DNA of 64,000 nucleotides from Zygaena filipendulae (taxonomy: Eukaryota; Arthropoda; Insecta; Lepidoptera; Zygaenidae): assembly GCA_907165275.2 (NCBI GenBank), contig OU015650.1, positions 14,600,001 through 14,664,000 on the forward strand, given 5' to 3'. The position numbers were made by a program, and so were the translations under genes. Positions 11,322 to 22,824 of this stretch are shown here, one piece after another. The notes under the pieces are model-generated. The model did not search any database. It was not told the DNA's origin and worked only from the letters and a program-made list of their open reading frames with translations. Each line of letters begins with the position of its first letter. Within the stretch, counting starts at the first letter, position 1.

Positions 11322-11503
11322 CACGGTATCACCCGCGTGAGTTTCGGAGTTCCCGCGGGAATTCCGGGATGAAAAATAGATAGTAGCCGATTCTCAGGCT
11401 TACTGAATATGCATAAAAATTTCATGAGAATCGGTCAAGCCGTTTCGGAGGAGTATGGGAACGAACATTGTGACACGAGAATTTTATATATTAGACTAGC
11501 TGT
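11322..11503 (-). mobile_element. Helitron-like element, tandem unit 1
   Basis: Minus strand. The shared 3' module is followed by a body with TGAAAAATAGATAGTAGCCG and ACGAACATTGTGACACGAGA. It abuts a second unit of the same type head to tail. Confidence 0.65.
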
Positions 11504-11694
11504 GCCCCGCGGTTCCACCCGCGTGAGTTTTGGAATTCCCGCAGGAACTCCATTTAGGGGGATGAAAAATAGATAGTAGCCGATTCTCAGACCTACTGAA
11601 TATGCATATAAAATTTATGATAAAAATCGGTCAAGCCGTTTTGGAGGAGTATGGGAACGAACATTGTGACACGAGAATTTTATATATTAGATAA
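11503..11694 (-). mobile_element. Helitron-like element, tandem unit 2
   Basis: Starts CTAGCTGTGCCCCGCGG directly after TATATATTAGA of unit 1 and repeats the same body to TATATATTAGA at 11694. It differs from unit 1 by scattered substitutions and small indels. Confidence 0.7.
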
Positions 11695-12189
11695 TATACC
11701 TAATAACATTGAACATGTTTCAGTTTTATTTGTTTGTATAGATGTAGATGTAGGTATAAATGTGGATAGATATGGATGGATGATGATAATATTATTTCAA
11801 ACATAAATTATATTTTATTGTAAATTTGGTAAATAAATTAATACAAAAAAAAAGAAAACTGTTATAACACGCATATAGTCTATGAATAGACAGGACTTGT
11901 GATCTGTATTTATATGACGTATAACGAACTGTCGTTTCAATTATAGACTTGCGTCGCGGTTGTTGACAGGTGAAAGCCGTACCGGATACTTCTTCGTTGT
12001 CACCTTTGAGCATCTATTTTGAATCCTGGACAGGAAACTGGTTTTCGATAGAACCAAGTTTTAACTTAGGGTGTGATCTAACATTGTCATTGGCGTTTCG
12101 CCATATTTAAAAGAGTAGATGAAGAGGTTTTTATCAGTAACATTGTCATTAGCAACTTATAATAATAGACGCCATCATTAAAGAAGAAG

Positions 12190-12352
12190 ACCAAGAAGAA
12201 GACTTCCGTTGCTAGCTTCCAGAAAATTACCATAGATATCACCTTTCACTGCTAATTAGCTGATGTTATAAGGAGCAAATTAGTATAAGTACTTTGGAGT
12301 TCCTGTGGGAATCTCGAAACTCGCGCAAGTGAACCCGCGGGGCATAGCCAGT
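12190..12352 (+). mobile_element. Helitron-like element, type C, 3' part
   Basis: Contains GCTAATTAGCTGATGTTATA and GGAGTTCCTGTGGGAATC, ending in a degenerate GCGGGGCATAGCCAGT terminus. Confidence 0.55.
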
Positions 12353-12697
12353 ATTTAATATTTAGGTACCATTGGTTTTCTTATCGATGAAGAGGTTAGA
12401 ATAACTTTCTATCGCGTATCATATGAATGGAATGTTATTGTCGTTGATAAATTAATTTATAGTTATCGGTGAAAGGCACGTAACGTGTCGATATAACTCT
12501 ATACTTGCACGTAAATTGATTAATTATACTTAGGTACGTACGTGCTATATCATGATGTATTTTTTTTAAGATCTACGATAGATAGAGACTTACGGAACCA
12601 CTCAGTCTTTTTAATGATTACTTAATTTTAAGTAAAGATTTTTAGAAACTGGCGCACTCATAGACGTTCATTGAATTATTGACAACTTTATATACAA

Positions 12698-13005
12698 CGT
12701 GTTAATGAATTAACTGAAAACTATGTAGAAAGTAGTTTTCTCAGAATCAACTAGCGAATCGACCGCACTATGTTATAACATAGGTTTTATTTTTTAATTT
12801 TTGCCAGCCCATGTCTAAATTATTTATAATGCATTATTGTCGTGTACAACCCGTAGCGAAAAATTTGAATCGCTCATTGACACGTAGGTGCGGGCGTAGC
12901 TCTTAAAATGTCATAGATAGGTCATCTCCAAACTAATGTTGAATAACTTTTAAATTTCTCGATATAATTTATATTTTAATTTTTTAAATGGGGTGTATTA
13001 GTGTA
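12698..13005 (+). mobile_element. MITE family N, copy 1
   Basis: Opens CGTGTTAATGAATTAACTG and runs to TTTTTAAATGGGGTGTATT. The far inverted repeat is missing and a helitron-like 3' end (13008-13068) follows. Copies with both ends are at 16277-17176 and 30303-31474. Confidence 0.6.
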
Positions 13006-13587
13006 CCTTCGAGTTCCTGCGGGAATTCCGAAGCTCACGCAAGTAAAACCGCAGTGCGCAGCCAGTTTGAAATTAAACTTTTACGGGCACAACAAAACGT
13101 GTGTGAAGAAGTTGAATTTGGTGAAATTTAACAATTTAATGGCGTGTTATTATAATTAATTGGGAGTAGATATTATAATATGGTGAGGGACGAGGGTACA
13201 TCAAAGCCCAAAAGAGTTAAAAGAAGTGGATATTGAAATTAAAAAACAACTTGTCCACAACTTACAGGGTGCACTCTCCAAATCCACTAAACAGATAGTT
13301 AGCTACAATTTAGCTATGCGAACGCAACGGACCTACCCACGTGCAAACTGGCAGTTAAAATAAACCGATCTTTACCCAGGGGAGGGATTATCGCCTCTAT
13401 CCAACGTAACGAATTATAATCCGTATGATGGATGCCGGATATAAACGTGAAATATTTCGCTCCACGCTCATTTTAATTGCCCCTATTTATTTAGGATATA
13501 TCCCCCGAGTCTGTTTTTGAGACCGTATCCCTCCACTCGACTGCCCTACGGAAAAACAAAGTAATTGCAGCGGAATTAATTTTGCAG

Positions 13588-13820
13588 GAGGAGCAAAAAA
13601 AAAACCGGAAATCACTTTATTCAAATTTTAAAACACACCTTTCACCATTTTTTTAATTTTAATGTTCAAAAGACTAAAGCTTTTTGATGGTTGTTGCAGC
13701 AGAATAAATGCAACATGAGGACAAAAAAACCGGAAGTCGCTTTATTCAAAACAAATCTACCATAGTTTAAGTATTTTTTTAATTTTAATTTCTCTAAAAC
13801 TAAAGCCTTTTCATGGTTGA
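13588..13820 (+). repeat. Diverged tandem duplication, about 126-bp unit
   Basis: Two units share AAAAACCGGAAATCACTTTA or AAAAACCGGAAGTCGCTTTA, TTTTTTTAATTTTAAT and ACTAAAGC...ATGGTTG. They are diverged by eye, so the duplication is not recent. Confidence 0.5.
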
Positions 13821-14255
13821 ATGTTATAGGACCGTCCGTTATCCGTTAAAAGTACCAAAAATACAAAATGTCAGTTGCTTTGTTTTTCCATAGGGTAGCC
13901 GCACTGTTAAGTCAATTATTACACAAAAAAATTAAGTACATTTTTTTTTTAATGAACCGGTCCATCCCTCCTTTTTTTATATGGCTACTAAAACATTTCC
14001 ATATAGGTTTATGATATGTAGATTGTATATTATTAATTTTTATAAAACTCAATAGTCAAATACGGTTCAAATAAATGGATGTTTACTTTTTAAACAAAAT
14101 CTTAAGTACAAATTATAGGCAAAAGTTATGTTTGCAAACTATTGCAATCATAACATAACAACTGATTTGCGGTTGTGTATGTATATGTATATGTGAGTGT
14201 GGGGATGCAAGTTTGAATATAGATAAAGATAATATATATTAATTATTATTAATCT

Positions 14256-14434
14256 TTATAAATAAAAATGAATGTTTGTATGTTTGTCCTCTATGTGTTT
14301 CTAAACCATTGTTCCGATTGTGATGAAACTTTGGCGGGTTGTTCTGCCTGCGTCTGCAAAGGTTGCTGATATAAAGAGATCCTGTGGGAATTCAGAAACT
14401 CACGCGGGTGAAACCGCGGGGCATAGCTAGTCTA
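14256..14434 (+). mobile_element. Helitron-like element, type D
   Basis: The body CTTTATAAATAAAAATGAAT...GTGATGAAACTTTGGC ends in ACGCGGGTGAAACCGCGGGG and CATAGCTAGT, the shared hairpin and CTAG end. Confidence 0.7.
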
Positions 14435-14439
14435 TTATA

Positions 14440-15605
14440 TTTTTTATGTTTAGTTAGTCTATTTACAATATAAAAGTTATATTTTTAAGTATAATTTTTT
14501 TTTTGTTATCCCCGTCCGTGCGTGACAACAGGCTGCCAACTGAAAAAAAAAACACGCTAGGTGTACCCGCGCTTTGCTAAAGCTGAGTTGGTGTCTTTTT
14601 TGGTAGAGCATGCAAGAGATGTTATGTCTACAAATTTAGGTTAGGTTAGGTTTGGGTACTGTTTATGTTTGTTTCTTAACGAAACGGTACGAAAAATTAT
14701 TAAAAACAAGTAGTAGTTGTAGTGTGGTGTGACTTCAGTGTGACTTGAACAAAAATTGTAGAATTTACATGCGAAATTTTTCACAGACAGTTGACACACA
14801 CGCACGACACGTGTACTTCCATGCCGGCCGTCTTTACTTGTGGGAAAATACTTGAATCAGTTCATTCCACGGAATTGCTTACCTCTATGGTTCATTCCAT
14901 AGAGTGTCACCGGGCTGGGAATACTATTACCTGAGTACAGGATTGTTAAAGATTAAAGGTAGATAATTGGTATGGTGGTTTTCGAGAAGAATTTATAACA
15001 TAAAACACAATAAGGAAACAAGGGAACTTCATTGGTCGAAGTAGCACAATTTCTGTCGAACAAATACCATATCCTGTAAGGTTATCTTATTCAATAAGGT
15101 TGTGTGGTTTTTGTGTTTATCCATTACAAACATAATATGAAAAAAATCGAATCTTTTCTCTTTATAAAATTAGTACAGACAAAAGAGAATGTAGTTGGTA
15201 GATATTAATTCTTGTAGCTAAGTACCTATAATATTCCACTTGACGCTGGCTAGCCAGTTCCTTTGCTAGAACTTGGCTTGACACGCTGCCGCGTGTCTAG
15301 ATTATATTATAAGTACATAAAATTGCAGAAATGAATTTAATTTAAAATTTGTTTAATAGTAGTACCTACTGAATAATTTTATTTACTTAGAAAAAATAAT
15401 TTTCAACCAAATTCGACTTGATTGTTGGCGAAGTTTCTATCTTTAGCTTCTGAATAGGTTGTTTTGAAAACAAACAAGACTAGGTTTATATAGGAGCTTT
15501 GAACCGTAAAAATTTACATAATCTACTGAAATAACTACCCATTTACGAACTAAATATTTCTGAATAATACAATCCGATACCTACTCAAGGTTCACGGGAA
15601 AAGTT
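14440..15605. other. Gene-free stretch with two repeat scraps
   Basis: 14788-14905 is the second copy of the unknown repeat at 798-890. 15271-15306 repeats the hairpin CTTGACACGCTGCCGCGTGT followed by CTAGATT, also seen at 2223-2259. Otherwise nothing is recognised. Confidence 0.45.
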
Positions 15606-15610
15606 CTGAC

Positions 15611-15942
15611 AATAGGCTATTTGACTAATTTTTTTTTTTTAGTCCGTCTTGTAGATTAATAAAAAATATTGGACACGTATTTTTTCTTTTTTTACGTAAT
15701 CAAAAAATAACAGAGATACATTGAGTTGAAATTTCGCGTGACGTCACTAACTAGTGCAGTTTGTATGGCGGCTTGTAGTGGTAAATGACGTCACGAGCCC
15801 CCACCCTAAACTTTAATGCGCTTTATCTCTGTGTATTTTCATTTTTTTGAAAAATTACAAAATACGTGTCTAATGATTTTTAATTTTCTAAAAGACGGAC
15901 TAATTAAAATTTTGATTTTCAAAAGTTGTCAACATCCCTATT
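15611..15942 (+). mobile_element. CRE-bearing MITE, copy 2
   Basis: TGACGTCA sites at 15739-15746 and 15786-15793. This copy has the second terminus type, AATAGGCTATTTGACTAA at the left, and ends GTTGTCAACATCCCTATT. Confidence 0.75.
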
Positions 15943-16114
15943 ATAAATGCGAAAGTACCTAACTCTGTCTGTCTCGCTTTCACGCCTTAAAGGCTCAACC
16001 AAACATCATGAAATTTTGCATGCAAGTTGTCAGGGGTACAGAGAAGGACCTTTTCATCCCGCAATTCACGCAGGAACCCCAAAATTACCGCGGAACTGCG
16101 GGGCACCGCTAGTC
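15938..16114 (+). mobile_element. Helitron-like element, type A
   Basis: CTATTATAAATGCGAAAGT at the 5' side, CAGGGGTACAGAGAAGGAC in the body, and CTGCGGGGCACCGCTAGT at the 3' side. It abuts the MITE on the left and a truncated family M MITE on the right. Confidence 0.75.
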
Positions 16115-16125
16115 CTATTTATAAA

Positions 16126-16236
16126 TGGACGCAGAAATAACATGTTAACCCACAAAATTAAGTTATTCAGAACGATTTATTGAGAGTTAGGGAACGTTTT
16201 TTAATTATTTGTTTACCTTATTTAATGTAACGTTAT
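16126..16236 (-). mobile_element. MITE family M, truncated copy
   Basis: TGGACGCAGAAATAACATGT opens the reversed element; only about half is present. Confidence 0.6.
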
Positions 16237-16513
16237 TCGATCCAGTGAGGCGTGCTGGTCACTTATACTATATACTTGTTAATGAATTGACTGAAAACTA
16301 GAAAATTATTTGTTCAGAATCTATCGCACCCTGTTTTAATGTCGGTAATATTTTTCATTTTTACTAGCCTATGTCTAAATTATTTATAATACAATATTTG
16401 GCGCGTACGCCGCTCGTTTCAAAAAAGTCGAATTGGTCATTTACACGTAGGCGCAGGCGTAGCGCTTGAAATTTCGTAGACAGGTCACTTTCAAACTAAT
16501 GTTGAATAACTTA

Positions 16514-16750
16514 CGGCCACACTCAGAGTCGACTCTAATGATTACTTAATTAAGTATCGATTTTTAAAACAAAATTGCCGCAATCAGTGACGATCAGTAA
16601 TTTAATGTTAATTGACATTTAAAGAGATGTAACTTAATTAGTTAAATGCCAATTAACATTAATTTATTAAACTTGTCTAATTGCGGCAGTTTTGTTTTAA
16701 ATATCTATACTTAATTAAGTAACCATTAAAGTCGACTCTGAGTGCGGCCG
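16514..16750 (-). mobile_element. Palindromic MITE family P, copy 1
   Basis: Nearly complete palindrome of about 237 bp with ends CGGCCACACTCAGAGTC and GACTCTGAGTGCGGCCG. TTA flanks both sides, consistent with a 3-bp target duplication. Its asymmetric centre shows it is inverted relative to copies 2 and 3. Confidence 0.75.
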
Positions 16751-16775
16751 TTAGACTATTAATTTTTTCGACATA

Positions 16776-17103
16776 ATGGCGATGTGGACTAATTTTTATT
16801 TTTTAGTCCGTCTTGTAGATTATTAAAAAATATTGGACACGTGTTTTTTCCTTTTTACGTAATCAAAAAATAACGGCGATATATTGAGTTGAACTTTCGC
16901 GTGACGTCACTATTCTGACAGTTTGTATGGCGGTTTTAGTGGTTAGTGACGTCACGACCCCCTCACCCTAAACTTTAATGCGCTTTATCTCTGTATATTT
17001 TAATTTATTTAAAAAAGCAAAAAATACGTGTCTATTGTTTTTTTATTTTCTAACTGACGGACTAATTAGAATTTTGATTATCAAAAGTAGTCCACATCCC
17101 CAT
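16776..17103 (+). mobile_element. CRE-bearing MITE, copy 3
   Basis: Ends ATGGCGATGTGGACTA and TAGTCCACATCCCCAT are inverted with one mismatch in 16. TGACGTCA sites are at 16902-16909 and 16947-16954. The best-preserved copy in the window by its termini. Confidence 0.8.
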
Positions 17104-17757
17104 TTATATTTTAATCACATTAATGTATATTTTTTTAAATGGGGTGTTTCAGGTTTTCGGTCAATTCATCAACACGTCGTATAACCGACCAGTGAGTTTT
17201 CGTGCATACAACTTGCAGGTTTTGAACGTGACATACTAATTCTAACGCCGTAAAAATAATGTCCAGACGTGAGACGCTCAAATAATTTCTCAAAACTTGC
17301 CCCATACCCATTCAGTTTTAATTGCGAGACTGAAATAACTTCGAGGCGCCGTCGAGGTGTCCGACCGCAGGACCATGTAATTAGAAAATTAGTCGGAGCG
17401 CGAGAAAGCTGGGGACTCCTTAACTATTTTGGTGCTGATGTGCAAAATTTACATTTTAAGTTTTCAATTTTAACTTTTCAACTCATTCACGGTTGACATA
17501 TTTTAATAAGCTTGCTGAATGTCAAATGAACACCGTTTGCGAAGAATTCAATTAGCTAGGTAAAATACACAGCTATATAACAGTCGTAGTGGAAGTACTA
17601 AGTATAGTGGTACCACCGCGACACTACATACAAACGAACTGATTTAATTAGGTACTACATACGAGTACTACAAGCTGGGGGCTTTTACCTATTCTCAGCT
17701 ATTCTTTCCATAAATGCGAAAGTGAGTTCGTTTGTTTGCTTATTTGTTTGTTTGTAA

Positions 17758-18133
17758 GGCCTTTTGCTCATTATAAGAAATTTTCTTGTGTCTTATAAGA
17801 AACTAGCTGATCCGCAAGGTTTCACCCGCGATAATTTCGGAGTTCCCGCGGGAATTCCAGGACAAAATATAGTTATAAACCTTACTCATAAATCACTCTA
17901 TCTATTGGTGAAAACTGCATCAAAATCCGTTGCGTAGTTTTAAAGATTTAAGCATACATAGGGATATATAGGGACAGAGAAAGCGACTTTGTTTTATACT
18001 ATGTAGTGATGTCTTATAAAACATCCAGTCTTTTGGTTGTTATATGGGACGGAACATATTAAAATAAGACACGCGCACAATAATTTTTGTCGGATGCATG
18101 TAAGACACAAGACTTATAATGTGCAAAAGGCCT
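17758..18133 (+). mobile_element. TIR element with TA target duplication
   Basis: Left AGGCCTTTTGCTCATTATA and right TATAATGTGCAAAAGGCCT are inverted repeats with one mismatch. TA on both sides fits Tc1/mariner-type insertion into GTTTGTTACGC of the helitron-like copy. A further helitron-like copy (17803-18005) lies inside. Confidence 0.65.
17803..18005 (-). mobile_element. Helitron-like element, type E
   Basis: Starts CTAGCTGATCCGCAAGG with the shared reversed 3' module. The body CAAAATCCGTTGCGTAGTTT differs from types A-D. The 5' end is near TTTTATACTATGTAGTGA. Confidence 0.65.
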
Positions 18134-18259
18134 TACGCTATCACGCTTCAACGGCTCAATCGATCATCAAGAAATTTTGTACACACATTGTCAGGGGTAC
18201 AGAAAAGGACATAGGGTACCTACTTTTTGTCCCGGAATTCCCATACGAGTTCTTTTGTA

Positions 18260-18710
18260 GCATGTTTGTTATAAACATGATTATTATCATAGAGACAACT
18301 TTCAGACTTAATTTTCTACATCCACTACACTCTACTCCCGCATTTTCAAAATGAAATTAATGTTTTGAATTTTCTAATTAATTATCTGCCAAATTTAAAG
18401 TATACCCATTCAAAACTTATGTTCAATAATTTGATACTAAACAATTAAACAAACAGCCAGCTTATTCCATTGGAACTTTTCTGTAAATAAAATAATACAA
18501 ACCTGCTTAATTAAACTTCGAATAACGGGAATAATTAAAAAATATGGGTCCAACGTGACAATTATGGCACGATCGTGTGATATATTTCGGGTAATTTACA
18601 GCTTTTTGCTGAATAATTAAGAATTTACAGCACCCATTTGTAATGTTTATGGAAATTTACAATGAATTGTGAAAATACGTACTCGCATTTAATTTGAAAT
18701 ATTGTATCTT
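18260..18710. other. Gene-free AT-rich stretch
   Basis: Nothing recognised on either strand. Confidence 0.35.
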
Positions 18711-19150
18711 CTTTATAAATAAAAATTAATGTTTATCTTATGTCTGTCCTTTATGAGTTTCGAAACCAATGGTCCGATTGTGATGAAACTTTGGCCTTAA
18801 AGTGATTTTGTAAGTGATGATGAAATTGGAAGTGATGTCATGTGAAACTTAATGTAAGAAAATATTAGATTTTTTTTTGTAGTATGTTTATTTCTTTGAC
18901 TTCTTATTTCTTTAATTTCTATAATTAACGAACCGAGGATATATTTTATCTCGAACTCGTGGATATACCTAAAATTCATGTAGGTGAAACCATGGGGTGT
19001 GAGCTGTTTGTTGTAGAGTTACATGCAATTTAGGTCTTGCAATATCTCCTAATGCAAGACCTAATTCGACTACTTTCATACTGACATAAAAAGATCCTGC
19101 GAGAATACCGAAATTGACGCAGGTGAACTCGCGGGGAACCAGCTGATAAT
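18710..19150 (+). mobile_element. Helitron-like element, type D, diverged
   Basis: The 5' body CTTTATAAATAAAAATTAAT and GTGATGAAACTTTGGC match type D. Two weak 3' modules near 18975 and 19120-19148 suggest merged or duplicated ends. Confidence 0.5.
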
Positions 19151-19159
19151 ATCTACTCG

Positions 19160-19372
19160 TATATCTATTTTATCCCGGAATTCCCGCGGGACTCCGGAGA
19201 TTGTGAGTTTGTGAAGTTGTAGGGGGTAATCTATGGATCTACTGAACCGATTTTAAAAATTCTTTCACTTGTAAGAAGCTTAAGTAATCCTGAGTGACAT
19301 AGGGTATTTTTATCCCGGAATTCCCGTGGGAACTCCGAAATTACCCAGGGTGAAACCGCGGGTCAGTTAGTA
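19160..19372 (+). mobile_element. Helitron-like element, type B
   Basis: GTGAGTTTGTGAAGTTGTAG and TCTACTGAACCGATTTT, ending GGTGAAACCGCGGGTCAG before a diverged TTAGT. Confidence 0.65.
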
Positions 19373-19665
19373 TATGTATAAAAATGAATCTCAATTACCT
19401 TTGTTCACGACATCACGCGTGAACGGCTGTACCAATTTCGTTAATTCTTTTTTTTGTTGTGTTTGTTATTGTAAGGAGAAGAAAGATAAAAGAAGTTTAG
19501 AGTTCTGCGGGAATTTCGAAACTCTCGCAAGTGAATCTCCGAAATGGTTAGACCGATTTTTACGGTACTTTCACTGCTAGTTAGCTGGTGTTATATGGAA
19601 TAAATTAGGCTACTTTGAAGTTCCTGCGGGAATCCCGAAACTTTACGCAGGTGAAACCAAGATCA
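19373..19665 (+). mobile_element. Helitron-like element, type C
   Basis: Begins ATGTATAAAAATGAATCTC right after the type B copy. The body has CACGCGTGAACGGCTG and TGTTTGTTATTGTAAGGAG. It ends in a degenerate GCAGGTGAAACC. Confidence 0.6.
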
Positions 19666-19669
19666 TTCG

Positions 19670-20465
19670 AAGATAAGGGACGTCCACCTGTTATGTTAAC
19701 TGTTTAGGATAAATTATACAAAACGTTGGCGGAAGAATAAATAAAGAGAAAGAAGGTTGATGATTTAAGTATAAAAATTAAAAATAATGGTTCGATAGGC
19801 TCAAATCTAGGGATAAAAAGAAATGGAAATAAAAGCTTGCTTGCTTGAAATAAAAATTGCTTACTACTTACTGCTAATATGTATTTAGGTATCTACTATA
19901 ATAACATGCAATCTGTGCTGTGTACCTACTTTAATAAATAAATAAGTAAATAAATTGCAATGACATTTAAATACATTTGAAATTCAATATAAAATAATGG
20001 TTCAGACTGTACGTCTGTTTGTAAATCAATTGTACGAGGCACTTAAGGGTACGAATGAGTATTTTTATTTGTCTCAGTTAAGTACACGGTAAGTTATTAC
20101 TGATTATATACGCCACGGTGATAAAACCTTACCCTCGTTTGAATTAGAATGTGCAATTTATAAGAATTAAGGACACCGTTAAATTTAATTTTATCGCCTT
20201 TTCATTTTCTCTTTTCCGTAACCTATTCTAAGCAAATATCACCGACGTTTCGAATAAAACCTACTTACCATTTGTGTCACATTATTGTTTTAAATTACCT
20301 AAAAACCTGTATTTGTACATTACGTTGTGAATCCACCGCCCGTTTCTTGTTTCTATTTGTAGCTCTGTCACCCTAAGGTTGCCTTGAAAAGTTTGCTTCT
20401 AGAAATAAGGGCGCCTTTTACTCTGGCCTTTCTTTTTATTTCAAACCAGCTATTTCCCGTAGTTT
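19670..20465. other. Gene-free AT-rich stretch
   Basis: Nothing recognised. Confidence 0.35.
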
Positions 20466-20474
20466 CAAATTAAT

Positions 20475-20760
20475 CGTCATCTATACTATAGTAAAAGAGT
20501 AGAATCCGCGATTCTGTACATAGAATATTTTTACCTAAAATTGAGAGGGGTGATAAAAGAAGAGTAAACAAGCCCAAAAAAAAGTTTTTAAAATTCTTTT
20601 CTGTCTGTCTGTCTGATCACGATAATCTCCGCATCGTACTGAACCGATCGTCATGCCGTTTTCGCAGATAGATTAAGCTTAGCCTGGAGCTACATATAGG
20701 CTTTGTTTCAATAGAATCGGATGTCGGGAAAAAAAGTTGTTGTATAAAATCCAATAAATG
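20475..20760 (+). mobile_element. Helitron-like element, type F, 5' part
   Basis: TATACTATAGTAAAAGAG, GCGATTCTGTACATAGAAT and ACTGAACCGATCGTCATG match, in reverse, the full copy at 51722-52021. The shared 3' module is missing. Confidence 0.65.
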
Positions 20761-20881
20761 GTCATGAAAAATCATAGATAATTTATAGCAGCGTTAAAAT
20801 ACACACACACATAAATAAAGTAAAGCCTTCCTCAATATTTGTCGTCTCCAATAAGTAATAATCTCATTCAACGAACGCTGA

Positions 20882-21065
20882 CTAGTCGCCGTGAGCAGTC
20901 GAACTAATGTAGGTACATAATGTGGGCGTCCAAGATAAAAGTACCTGCCAGTTCTCAGCATTTAGTTTCCGAGATATAGGCACGAGGTTTTGTAAAGTTG
21001 GGTGGAAAAATTGCGTCCGCGATTTTAATTGATTACCTATTAATAAATGCTCAATTTTCGACAAT
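20882..21065 (+). repeat. Dispersed repeat Y, copy 1
   Basis: TTTAGTTTCCGAGATATAGG and GGTGGAAAAATTGCGTC recur in inverted orientation at 60640-60820. No protein motif is recognised in either. Confidence 0.5.
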
Positions 21066-21929
21066 TTAATATATTTACATCTCTCATATTCGGTAAGTTG
21101 GTCCTTATTACCCCAAATGGGGCTTGTAGGTGACCTATTGGCGCTCTAGGGTAATAATGTAACTATAAAAGCCCTAGGGCGGTAAGTAATTAAAAAAAAA
21201 AACTCTTCACTCTTTCAAAAAGTTCGCGTACATCTAACCATCATACTGGCAATAGACATCATGCATTCAGCCCAATGACAAAAGAGGTCGCTTCGCTATT
21301 CAGCCTTGTCTTCGTATGAGTATAATAGTCATGAATTTTAAATATCGAACGGCGAAGCTCAATTTCGTTCTTGAAAAAAAATAAATAATAATAATAAATC
21401 AACTAATAATAATAATAATAATTCTTGTAATGCCGGTTTTTTCTACTTACCTCACAATCGAGATGTAAAGCAGAGTAGTTAGCTCGGGTGTAAGTATCAA
21501 TTGCACCCTCGAAATGTAAATATCTCGGGCTGCAATCGATGCCTTACAGCCCTTGGCTACTAATCTACCATTAATATCAGCAAGTAAAAGTGTGTGTGTT
21601 TTTTTTCCACTCGAACTTTTATAATGGCCAATGTACGAAGGTGCCATTTTTTACGCATAGTTCTTCACTCGTCGCCAATGTTATATCAAGGGTCGGTGAG
21701 GTATTACGAACACAATGAAACACGTCGTATCAGATCTGTAGCTAAATCCGCACTGTTTAATAAAACCGTTAGGTTGACAATCGACCCATGTGTGGGTAGT
21801 TATAAAACGCACAATATCCAAATACCTAACAATCTCAAATCAAGCTTTTTCAGAATTTCAGCTTCAAATGATAAGTATTTTTATAAAGTTTAAAACAACA
21901 AAGTAATTTTGATAGTTCCGATAATTTCG

Positions 21930-22247
21930 CAGGCGGAACGCTGGGGCTCCACTGAAAACCAGCGCTGTGGCTACTACGGTCGCAGCACATGCTGAGTGGA
22001 GTCCCGTTTAGCAAGGCACTGCACCATATTATATTATTGTTATTATTATTATTATTTTACCTTTGTATTGTAAAGTGTTTGTTGCGTGGTGTGTTTGCTC
22101 TTGCTGAATAAAGTTTATCTTATCTCATCTCATCTCATCTCTTCTCATCTCATCTCATCTCATCGCATCGCATCTCATCTCATCGCATCTCATCTCATCT
22201 CATCTCATCTCATCTCATCTCATCTCATCTCATCTTATCTTATCTTA
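21930..22247 (+). repeat. LINE 3' end with ATCTC satellite
   Basis: CATGCTGAGTGGAGTCCCGT, GCAAGGCACTGCACC, a TTATTATT run and GCTGAATAAAGTTTATC look like an insect LINE 3' UTR. This is followed by about 25 units of a TCATC pentanucleotide (about 22117-22247) with interspersed TCGCA and TCTTA variants. The satellite probably grew from the retroposon tail. Confidence 0.6.
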
Positions 22248-22590
22248 AATGTCTGATAAAAAAAAACTGCAAGTTTTTGAATATTTTTTCAATACTATCA
22301 ATAAAATTGACTATTCTATACCGAATTTAGTCTTAACTCAATACCCCACTGTACCTTTTTACGTGGACGCCCACATACATATATCGAGTCCAATCCATGT
22401 CGCTGCCGCTGGGGTAAAGGTCGTTACCAAATCGACCCACGTGCGGTCAGAGCCAATAAATCTATGGTGACGATCCGGTCGCTTTACGTTGACTAAGCAC
22501 CCTGTTTCACAAGGTCTTAGAAAACCGACCATCAATTAAAACTTCCATCTGTTATCGCAAATAACATCAGCGGGGTTAAATATATTCTAA

Positions 22591-22824
22591 TCTCAGACCA
22601 AATAAAAACGAAAGACGGAACGCGTACAACAAACAAGTGAAGCCCGGAAAAAGACACCACGCCGTGCACGTACACAGAAACACGCACACACTTACAAGAA
22701 AAAGACACCATACCTTATAGTTTGAGCTTCTGCCGCTAATGTGTTATAAGCACCACATTTTTACGCAACCGGCTTCACTTCGTTGTTCGAGACGTTCCGT
22801 CTTTAGTTTTTATTAGGTCTGAGA
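22591..22824 (+). mobile_element. TIR element with 6-bp target duplication
   Basis: Ends TCTCAGACC and GGTCTGAGA continue into about 32-bp inverted repeats with AATAAAAAC and AAAGACGGAACG. The direct repeat TTCTAA flanks it at 22585-22590 and 22825-22830. No coding frame. Confidence 0.7.

Larger units (their letters stand above)
16277..17176 (+). mobile_element. MITE family N, copy 2, host of two nested MITEs
   Basis: The left end TTGTTAATGAATTGACTG and right end CAATTCATCAACACG form the inverted termini. The interior includes TATGTCTAAATTATTTATAA and is split by a palindromic MITE (16514-16750) and a CRE MITE (16776-17103). Confidence 0.7.
17711..18260 (+). mobile_element. Helitron-like element, type A, split by a TIR element
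   Basis: The 5' part at 17711-17755 and the 3' part from 18135 (CGCTATCACGCTTCAACGG) belong to one copy. They are separated by the TIR element at 17758-18133. The terminal CTAG is lost. Confidence 0.6.

Noticed and set aside
14636..14652. TTAGG-like units (GGTTAGGTTAGG)
   Set aside because: Only two to three units; too short to be an interstitial telomere.
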